DNA from: Cercozoa sp. M6MM
Lineage: Eukaryota; Endomyxa: Ascetosporea
Assembly: GCA_040357565.1 (NCBI GenBank)
Contig: JBDODJ010000079.1
Length of the DNA: 48,104 nucleotides
Reading direction: 5' to 3' (one strand)
A program made the position numbers and the translations under genes. Numbering within the stretch: position 1 is the stretch's first letter; every line of letters begins with the position of its first letter. Positions 33,801-42,394 of this stretch are shown piece by piece. The notes under the pieces were generated by a model. The model did not search any database, was not told where the DNA came from, and was given only the letters and a program-made list of their open reading frames with translations.

Positions 33801-36800
33801 TGACGGTGGTACCGATGATCCCGGTGTGACTGATGCCACTGATGATACCGATGATGACGGTGAGTTCGACCGTCTGACGCGACTGACGGTGCTGTGCCGC
33901 CTGTCCGCGTCCGAGGTAGCTGTCCCCCTGCCTCCTTGCCTTAACCCCTACCCCTTTACATTTAACCCCCCTCCCCCCCCCCCCCGGGACAGGTGGCCCG
34001 GTGGCTGCCGGAGCGAGGCGTGCTGGCACGTTGCGTGCGACGGTTGCTGCAGCAGCTGGGCAGTGAGACTGACAGTGACACTGACGGTGACACTGACGGT
34101 GATCATTGGAACTGGGATCATCGGCACTGGGATCAGCGGCAGTGGCACCGTCACCCGGTGCTGCACGTGCTGCGACAGGTGCGCCGACTGGTGGACGCGC
34201 GCGCACTGTCGCCGGCGGCACCGTCGGCCTCGGTGTGTCTGGGTGCTGCGCGACGGTTCGACGGTGTCTGCGTGGTACTGACGGTGTTGTGCGATGCCGT
34301 CGCACTCACCGATGATCCCAGCGACACCGTCGGTGACTCGGATCGGCACTCCGATCACTCTGGGCATCAGTCACGACGACACGTGCTGCGCGGTCTCGCC
34401 GTGGCGCTGCTGCTGTCGCAGCTGTGTCCTGCCATCGGTTTTACCCCCCTGTTTACCCCCCTGTTTACCCCCCCTGTTTACCTCCCTGTTTACCCCCCTG
34501 TTTACCCCCCTGTTTACCCCCTTGTTTACCCCCCCCCCCCTTTTAACCCCCCTTGCTCCCTCTTGCCCCCTCATACTCTCAGTCTTTACCCTCTCCCCCA
34601 GGTTCCTTCCTGTCGGTGGACTCGGTCTTCCTGTCCAAGCACAGGTCGATACCTGCTGTGTAAGTCGCCTTTAACCCTCTACACCTACCCCTGTACCCCT
34701 ACCCCTGGTAGCAAGAAGTGGAGACCGCAGGCACTGGTGGCGCACCGCGTGCTGACACTGCTGGCCAGAGTGCGCGAGCTGGCACATGGTACTACCACTG
34801 ATCACTCATGGGTGACCACGTGTGAGTGAGTGAGACCACGTGTGTCAGTGAGACCACGTGTGTGCGTGTGTGGGTGAGCAGGACGACTGCGCGAGGTGTT
34901 GCAGGCCGAGCTGCTGCAGTGCTTCCGTCACGTGCCGGCGCAGCTCGCGTTTTCCGAGCTTCTGCAGGGCCGGCGCTACGCCTCGCGGCTGCGCCGACTG
35001 CGACTGCTTGACACTGACACTGACGGTGCCACTGACGGTTCTGCCACTACTGATACCGACGGTGCCACTGATCGATCAGTCTTCCTGGGCGGTCATCTGA
35101 CCACGTGGCTGCGTCTGTGCGCCGAACTCGCGTCGCCGCTGCCACTCTTTGAGGTATCACCCTGACCACGTGACCATCTCAGTGACCATCTCAGTGACCA
35201 CGTGACCACCTGAGTGACCACCTGAGTGACCACTCAAGTGACCACGTGACCAAATGTGCAGGCACTGGTGCGCACGGCGGTCGAGCAGAACGAGTGGCCG
35301 CTGCTGCACATGCTCGCTGTGCAGACTGGTGCGTGCTTTACCCCCCCCTGACTGAGTGACTGGTGACTGGGTGACCACGTGTGCACGTGTGTGTGTGCAC
35401 GTGCGCAGTCAGCATGGACGGTGTGTCGGAACTGACGCAGTCGCTGCTGACGGTGCTGTCGCAGGCGCGGTCCGACCACACTGCGCACGTGGACGACGGT
35501 AGCCGCTCCCTTCCTACTTGGCACGTGCCTCACTTGGCACGTGGCTTACTTGGCACGTGGCTCACTTGGCACGTGCGTGTGTGTAGTGCGAGCGACGGTG
35601 CGACGGTGCGCGATGGGCGAGCTGCGCCGGCAGTACTACCACTGGCCGTTGGCGCGCGAGCTGCTGCAGACTCTGTTCGCGTGCACGGTGCGTTTCTCCG
35701 CCGACGGTGACGGTTCCGCTGATGGCAGTGACGGTGACACTCTGGACGACCCCAGCACCCGTACCACTTGTCTAATATCAACATATCTATATGTATCTGT
35801 ATCTATATCTATATATCTTCTATATAGATCTCTATGTACGTATTTTAATATATATAGAGATGCCAATACGTATATATATATATATGATATATAGATATAC
35901 TAAACATGTATGTTCTGAACATATATGTATATATATATACCAATAGTTACCTTTGCATACTGATATATATAATGTGTGTACATGATGCGTACAGCACTGT
36001 CGCCGCTGGAGTGGCAGGCGCTCGTGCGGTGGATCGCTGCCTCCGTGCCCTACGGCTGCGATGGTAGTTTTACCCCCCCCCCTGGCTACCCCTACCCTAC
36101 CCTACCCTTCCCCTCCCCTCTCCCTTCCCTGGGACAGGCATGAGCGACGAGGTGCAGCTCAAGACGGAGAATCCGCAGTTCCATGTGCATGGCGAGCGCG
36201 TGTCTTTCTGGGTACCTTTCTCTCTGGGTGGTCACTGACACGTGCTTTCTGGGGCTGGTCACTCTGGGTGGTCACCTGCCCAGTGAGCACGTGTCACAGG
36301 GTCCAACCTCCCCCTCCCCCACTGAGCACAGGCCGAGCGAGCGTCGGTGCTGCGTCTGCTGGCGCAACACTGCATGTGCCGTCCTGCCGACTCGCAGGTC
36401 GTCCTGGGTGGTACCTTTGCACACGTGACTCTATAGTCACCTGGCACGTGACACCTGGGTGGTCACCTGGGTGGTCACCTGGGTCAACTTGGCACGTGCG
36501 CAGACTGGCACACGGGCGAGTTGCTGCGACTGTGCCGGCAGGCGCACGTGCGCGCACTGGCGCCGCGCGCCCACCTGTCCGAGGCGGATGCGCAGGACGT
36601 CTTCCGCGCGGGCGCGCTGTCCGCGCTGACGCCGAGAGGTGAGCGGCTGGCGTCCGCGCGGACGTCGGCGGTGCTGGCGCTGCGGCAGCTGGAGGCACTG
36701 GCGCCGCTGCTGACGGCCGCGCGGATCGCCGCGGAGACTCTGGAGAAACGCCAGTGTCTGACTGACGGTGACAGTGACGGTGTCAGTGACGGTGATCGCA

Positions 36801-39800
36801 CCGTGCTGACTGATCTGTTGGCACGTGCCACTGTTCTGTGCGCGGCCCTGCTCGCTACGAGACCCGACGACACGCAGGTCAGGAGGTACCCCCTACCCCT
36901 TGCCTCCTACCCCCTACCCCCAACCCTCCACCCCCACCCCCTAGCCCTTACCCCCACCCCTACCTTACCCCCTACCCCTTACCCCTACCCCCTGGGGGCA
37001 GTGTGCTGATGCAGGCGTCGCACGTGTGCCAGCGAGTGCTGCGACACTCGCACTCTCTGCGTGCCGACCTGATCGATCGCGTGTTGGACACGTGCTGGTA
37101 CCTTGTGCACTGACTGGACACGTGGGACTGACTGGGTGACTGACTGGGTGACACGTGTCCTGTGTGACTGCTGCAGTCAGGTGGCGCAGCAGGAGAACGC
37201 GCGTGTCAGTCCACTCGACCTGCCACTGGTACTACCCCCTCCCCCTACCCCCCCCCCCGGCCCCCGTGCCCCCTACCCCCAGGTGAAACTGCTGCTGCTG
37301 GGCGATCTGGCCTCGGTGGACGACATCGCCGACGCTGCTCCGTACACTCTAGTTTCCTTTTACGGCGCTGTTTAGGGGCCCCCCCCCCAGTCGCATGTGC
37401 TTCGTGAGCGCGAGTGGCGTGCTGGCGCGTTGGCACGTGCGCGCGGAGAGGACGGTGCCGTCGCACGCGACGGTGGCGCTGCAGCAGACGGTGCAGCTGA
37501 TCGATCGGCTGAGTGCGCACGTGAGTGAGCACGTGAGTGAGCACGTGGTGCCACTGACGACGCAGCAGGAGTGGCTGCTGGTGCGGGCGCGACTGCGGCG
37601 CGACACGTGGCTGCCGCTGCTGTGTGCGCACATGGATGACACCGTCAGTGATGACGACACCGTCAGTGATGACGACGGTGCCACTGATGATACCGTCAGT
37701 GTGCGTCAGTGGCTGGCACGTGTCCTCAGTGGCCTCGTGCGGCGGCAACCGTCGCTGGCCGCGGCGGTGCTGGAGGTGGCCCTGCCGCCGCTGCAGCGAC
37801 TGCCGTCGGAGCGGCCGTGGCACCACGTGTGCCGCCAGGGTGGACACGTGTCCCGCCACGTGGCGCACGTGCTGCTGCCGCGACTGCAGGCCACGGCGAC
37901 GGTGCTGCAGACGGCGGCACGTGCGCAGTGCGACGCTGCAGCACCGCTACTCACGGGCCGACTGGACGCACTGGTGGACTTCCTGGGCCACGTGCCCTCG
38001 CTGCTGCACGTGCTGCACGTATCCACTGGGCCCGGTCACAGTCCCAGTCACAGTCCCAGTCACAGTCCCAGTCGTTCTACCAGTGACACTGACGACACTG
38101 ACGATGCAGAGCACGTGGGCGACCCGCAGGCACTGCTGTCGGTGCACCGGTACCTCGTGCAGGTGTGCCAGCTGGTCTGCAGGCTGCCACTGACGCGTGA
38201 GGTGACTCCCCTACCCCCCCCCGATCCTCTTTCCCCCCCGACCCTCTTTCCCCCCCCCCCCCCCTCCTCCGACAGTACGTGACGCAAGTGGCGGCGTGGC
38301 TGCAGGCGTGGCACGCGACGGCGCGACTGACGCCGCTGTGGCCGCAGCTGCTGCGCCGACTGGGCGACCTGCGCGACCGTGCCAGTCAGCTGTACAGTTA
38401 CTGATCCAAGTGTTGATCCCTATTGATCCCAGTGTTGATCCCTATTGATCCCAGTGTTGATCCCTATTGATCCCAGTGTTGATCCCTATTGATCCCACTC
38501 TGACTGGGGAGTGATCATTTGTCTGTGTGACTGCACAGGCAACTGCTGCTGCCGTCGGCCTTGGCGGTGGCCGTGTCCATCACCCAGTGCGACCGCGCTC
38601 TGCCTCGCAGCGACTGGGTGCAGCAGGTGTGCTTGCCTCCTTCCCCTACCCCCTTAACCAACTACTCCCTTAACTAATTACTCCCTTAACTAATTACCCC
38701 CTTATCCAACTACCCCCTTAACCAACGACCCCCTTTACCAACTATCTCCTTACCCCCCAGGTGCACGAGCTGACGCAGCAGGTGGCGCAGGTGTCATCAC
38801 CAACGCCACCGATCGGTGTCTCCGATGATCCTGACGGTGTGGCTGCCGATGCTGACGGTGCCACCGAGATCAGCGACGGTATGGCAGGCAGCCGCGCGGA
38901 CCGGCAGCACTACCTGTTGCCGGACATGTGGCTCCCGCTGGATCACGTACTGTGGCTGCCGCGGCACCCGCAGTACGTCGCCCTGACGCAGGTACAGATC
39001 TCGACCTACCCATCGATCACTGATCGATCACTTTTGATCACCTGCGATCACTGATCGATCAGCTGTATTGTCTGTAGGCTGCACTGGACCTGCTGGACGC
39101 CGTGCGCGCGAGCGGCGACTGCGCGGCGCAGTTCGCGTGCTACCTGCCGCTGTACCTGCTGCTGAGTCACCGGCCGTCCGCGCGGACGCCTGGCGCTGCC
39201 GTCGGTGACCCTTCCGCTGATGCGTCCGCGGATGCGTCCGCGCGGACGGCGCCGGTGGAGTCTCTGCGTGCGCGCGCACGCCGTGGCACTCGGCGCGTGC
39301 TGCGAACAGTGGCACGGGCACTGCACCGTGCCTACGACGGTTTCGGCGACGGTGACGGTTCCAGTGACGGTGACGGTGACGGTTCCAGTGACGGTGCGGC
39401 GATCACTGAGTTGGCACGTGTGAACCGCACGTTCTACGGCGTGCTGGTGCTGTGCAATCGCATCGCGCTGCAGCCGGCCTACGAGGGCGTGCGCGACTCG
39501 TGCCTGCTGTTCCGCGCGGACGTCGACGACACCGACATTGACGGTGACAGCAGCAGTGACGGCGACACAGTGACAGACGGTGACACGAACGGTGACACTG
39601 ATGACCATAGCGATGGCGATGATACTACACAGGACACCGACGTCGGCCTGCACGTGCTGATTCGACAGGTGGCGCTGGCCGATGCCTTCCTGGCCACGCG
39701 TGCCTCGGGGTAGTGTCCCCCTTTACCCCCCCCCCTTTACCCTTGGCCCCCCCCCCTACTTCCCTACCCTGCTTACCCCCTCTCCTCCGTCCCCAGCGTG

Positions 39801-40826
39801 CCCCTGCTGGAGGAACTGCTGCGGTACCAGTTGCACTGCCTGGAGCAGTCGCTGGACTGGACGGGCGATCACTACAGGTGACCACTTTGACTGACCAGTG
39901 ACCAGCCACATGACTGCACTGTGTGACTGGACTGATGTCTGTGGACTGACTGGTGCACGTGTGTGTGTGCTGTGCAGGAGGTTCATTTCGCACGGTCTGA
40001 TGGACGTGCTGGGCGGCGGCGTGTGTGCCATCTCGCCCTTTGGTCAGTCTCTGCCGGGTCAGTCTCCCTCTCCGCCGGGTCAGTCCGCGGGTCAGAGCGA
40101 ACAAGCGTGTTCGCTGCTGAGTGCCACGTGCCAGGCGACAGTGCGACGGTGGCAGCGACGCGTGCAGCGAGAGCCGCCGCAGGTGCGACGGTTCCACACC
40201 GAGACACGCGGCGGCACGTGCGGCGGCCCCGCGCTGCCGCTGCTGGACGACGTGCTCCGCGCGGCTGCGCAACTCGACCAGTCTCTGCAACAACAGCAAG
40301 AACAACAACAACAAGAACAACAAGAGGTCACTCTGTCGGAGCGACACATGTGTCTGCTCTTTCTGCAGCAGCTCCTGGCCGAGCATGTCATTGTGGTAGA
40401 GCTTTACCCTCCTAGCCTTCTAACCCTACCCCCTACCCCTACCCCGCCCCCTCGCAGGTGCAAGACTTGCTCGACGGGCCGGTGCGTGATTTGGCCTCAT
40501 TCGCCGATGCCATGGATGGTACTTCTGACCCTGTTTGCCCCCCTCCATAACCCCCCTTCCCTTAGTGTGCGACGATAACGACACAGAGGCGGGCGTGTTA
40601 GTTTCGCAGGAACCTCCGCGCGGACACGAGACGCAGCAGGCGCCGTCGCTACAGTCGCTGCACGAGGCACAGGTGTCTGCTGACCCTCGTGTGTATCTGT
40701 CGTCTTGGTTATTTACTGCTGTGTTGGGGGCAGAACGACGCGCGCGAGTTGTTCCGTCAGGCCAAGGGTCACTACCCTACCGACGACCTCGAACTCGCCA
40801 TGTTCCTCTCCATGCAGGCGCAGTAG
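25360..40826 (+). CDS. Giant ubiquitin-specific protease, USP34/USP9X class
   Basis: More than 40 exons. The first twelve are 25360-25442, 25517-25568, 25620-25655, 25744-25834, 25963-26052, 26102-26146, 26201-26290, 26354-26430, 26499-26573, 26637-26837, 26927-27021 and 27131-27215, all in phase. A long helical repeat region precedes the peptidase domain. The Cys box GLHNFGCTCYMNALLQQLF has its catalytic Cys codon at 30491. Next come KQEDAHEFFSELLDHVEEE, IFGGEFSNELIGR, Cys pairs of the zinc fingers (GGGCTH, CFRCDEC) and LTLKRFTLNYQTMLSEKV. The His box LTHSGIAGGGHYYSYVR has its His at 32539, and FGG...YSAYMLFYTRV closes the domain. A helical C-terminal half follows, ending at TAG 40824. RFTLNYQTMLSEKV and ELDMRPYT resemble USP34 most. 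The enzyme removes ubiquitin from proteins. Exons carry Asp/Gly/Ser/Thr inserts; a 100-base gap falls in an intron. Confidence 0.88.
27437..27536. other. Assembly gap (100 N)
   Basis: The gap sits between the USP exon ending LQLIKN and the one reading THGHPLVFFMRHLIGL, within a C-rich repeat tract (CCCCCCTTGACC). It is probably intronic repeat that failed to assemble, though a small exon could be hidden. Confidence 0.95.
27799..27868. repeat. GT microsatellite in a USP intron
   Basis: A pure (GT)n run of about 70 bases, inside the intron between the exon ending EVASEQAQL and the one starting MWQTTWCIG. Confidence 0.95.
28707..28850 (+). other. Stop-free intron candidate of 144 nt, or Asp/Gln/Ser repeat exon
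   Basis: The segment begins GTGTTT after the codons for LESVLAC and ends CACTCACAG before ATGCAGCGCTTC. It is 144 nt (48 x 3), has no stop and is bounded by GT and AG in phase 0, so the frame is open with or without splicing. It is built of GATCAGTCAGATCAxGTGGTC units. The same GATCGATCAG words fill real introns at 534-622, 32636-32700 and 39000-39065. Read through, it would code VDQSDQ repeats. Confidence 0.7.
29036..29262 (+). repeat. Intronic array of CATCTTACCCCC units
   Basis: A USP intron is filled with near-perfect CATCTTACCCCCC units, shifting to AGTTTACCCCCC at the 3' end, and runs into the acceptor at 29270. The minus strand has runs of five or six G every 12-13 bases, suited to G-quadruplexes. 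Confidence 0.9.
29536..29794 (+). repeat. Intronic array of ACTTTACCCCCC and CTGTTTACCCCC units
   Basis: A second USP intron array with TTACCCCC as core. Units change in blocks: CTGTTTACCCCC, then ACTTTACCCCCC, then CATCTTACCCC, then CTGTTTACCCCC again before the acceptor. Confidence 0.9.
30060..30419 (+). repeat. Intronic array of TTTACCCCC and CCTATTTACTTCC units
   Basis: The intron just before the catalytic Cys exon. It starts with CTGTTTACCCCC units and grades into TTCCTATTTACC and CCCTATTTACT units. The strand bias is C/T-rich throughout, so it also acts as a very long polypyrimidine tract. Confidence 0.9.
30630..31020. repeat. AT-rich TATAGTATA array in a USP intron
   Basis: Imperfect TAGTATAGATGTA and GTATATACAGTTAGATGGATA units fill the intron after the catalytic Cys exon. 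Its composition is quite unlike the C-rich introns on either side. Confidence 0.85.
31543..31665. repeat. Tandem GCTTTGATTTCGAAATTCC units in a USP intron
   Basis: A unit of about 19-20 bases repeated about five times, with the TTCGAA core palindromic. It lies between the exon ending NELIGR and the exon starting GGGCTH. Confidence 0.85.
31795..31990. repeat. Tandem AAAGTGAAAGCTTTG units in a USP intron
   Basis: A 15-base-type unit with the palindrome AAAGCTTT, repeated with drift. It precedes the acceptor used for the exon starting QLRPTLKESLEALV. Confidence 0.85.
33355..33460. repeat. Tandem GTGACCACCCAGTGACCATGT units in a USP intron
   Basis: GTGACCAC/CACGTG units in tandem. Related arrays with GACCACGTG or its reverse lie at about 28008-28066, 35163-35252 and 36220-36295, all in introns of the same gene. 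Confidence 0.85.
34437..34545 (+). repeat. Intronic CTGTTTACCCCC array
   Basis: About eight tandem CTGTTTACCCCC units begin immediately after the exon ending QLCPAI. They are the same unit as in the 29.5 kb and 30.0 kb introns and in the HMG gene intron near 690-710. Confidence 0.9.
38402..38507. repeat. Tandem TGATCCCTATTGATCCCAGT units in a USP intron
   Basis: A perfect or near-perfect 24-base-type repeat of TTGATCCCTATTGATCCCAG, four to five copies. It is confined to this intron. Confidence 0.9.
38636..38758. repeat. Tandem CCTTAACCAACTACTCC units in a USP intron
   Basis: A unit of about 17-18 bases, ACCCCCTTAACCAACTA with drift, six to seven copies, running into the acceptor at 38760. 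Confidence 0.85.
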
Positions 40827-42394
40827 TGAACGACGTTCCGCAGTTCAGTCGTGTTTATTACTTGTATATATACTCGTATGCTACGAAACGATATTCTCGC
40901 TCCATCCGGCCAGCCAGGTCTGTCTGAGTTCTCGTCTGGTGTTCCGCGCGGGAGAAAGTTGTTCACTTTGCTAACCTCCTTACCCTGTGCTCGGTAGACT
41001 TTGCTTCTCTGAGCGCCTACTAGACGAAGTTCTGGACCACATGTAGTCACGAGATAAGTCGCTTCAAGAGCAAAACGCTCAACTTGTCGAGCTTGCTCAT
41101 TCTCAGTCACACCTTTAGGCGCAGTGCTCTCAATTCCACGAAAAAGTGAACCAGCGGTTCTCTCATTCAGAGAGTGGCACTACTGCCCACGCCAAACTTG
41201 AAGACACATCCGCCCGAGATACTGTCTGACTTCTATCTACTGTACGCGAGCATGTTCAACTTGAAGAGGAAATCCAGTCGCGAGAAAAACTCGGTTCCAA
41301 GATTCACACAGAGTGCTTCAAAGCCCCGGAGGCGTTGAATCGCTCTTTGAACTTCTTCACAATTTCAGGTTCCCCATTCCCTTGGTAGAGTTGGAAACGT
41401 TGGCAACACTACATTCTCATGGTCAGAAGTCGTTATTCGCAGCGTCGGTCTTATCATTACCGCGTTCTGACCTTCCCTTTGTCCTCGCTTTTGACGCAAG
41501 CGACACTGCGACGAGGTACGTCCTGATGCAGCATCACGAGGACGACTACTTGCATCCCTGAGCATTTGGCCATCAGTTTTATGAATAAAACATCATGCTT
41601 TTTTAAGCGACCACTCATGATCACTCAAAGCAACCGACCACTTGAGATGCAACTTAGAGACTCTAGCTCCGGCAGGAGGAATACCAACAGTGATCGATGC
41701 CAATGAGCGTGAACTCGCTCCCGGTAGGGTTTGCTAGCTCGCCTGCGTTTGAGTCCGAGTCGCATAAGTTTACAAACTATATCGATCTTGCTATAAATTA
41801 CAACGAGTTCAGTTGCAAAGAGCAGTTGACAGCACGCTCGAAGGGGCAAGCGACGACTCCAAGCTGCAAGCGTTCTCTTCTCTAAGAGTATTACACATAA
41901 TTAGTTCCTGTAACTGTTTATGAATTCGCAATCAAATCAAAATATAGACATCCTCGAACTCAAGCTCCAGCTTCGAGCCATGCATCGATTTCTTTTGTGG
42001 TAGTTTAGTTTACGTCAACTAAGTTCAACATGCAAAATTGACTGCTAGGGCATGAAGTCGTCGTCCGCACAGACTGCAGGCGAGATACTATACTGTGGGC
42101 GATGGATTCTTTAGATGTCCCTACCCCCCCCCGCGACATCAATGCCGAACGTGCTCCGAGATGGCACTGCAGCCAGCAATCGATATCATGCAGTTTTGTC
42201 AATTTCAAGTTTCTCGGCGAGATCTTTCGATTCTTTTTGCAGAAAAACCCGAAAGGACCTGCGCGGTTTTGCTGTCGATTCCGCATGCTATAACGGTGCT
42301 GCCAACTTGGTTCTACGCTCCAGTATTGTGACATTCGCTGTCACCGCGTACCTTGAGTGCAGTACCTTGTAATTTAGGTCCATAATTTACGCAG
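40827..42394. other. Intergenic region with a retroelement fossil
   Basis: About 1.6 kb between the USP gene and the RING gene. It contains the polymerase fossil listed separately. It also has short open frames (41697-41885, 42095-42372) without recognisable motifs. A first exon of the RING gene may lie near 42095-42300, but I cannot support one. Confidence 0.5.
41180..41610 (+). mobile_element. Fossil of an LTR retrotransposon polymerase (Ty3/gypsy-like RNase H end)
   Basis: A motif of the type PFVLAFDASDTATRYVL followed by a His-Pro and a short aromatic stretch matches the junction of reverse transcriptase and RNase H in Ty3/gypsy-like polyproteins. The charged sequence before it may belong to the same element. 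Only a few hundred bases remain, I see no long terminal repeats, and the copy is clearly broken in several places. It looks old. Confidence 0.6.

Noticed and set aside
41697-42372. Small open frames before the RING gene
   Set aside because: No start, splice or motif support; composition is not distinct from the spacer.
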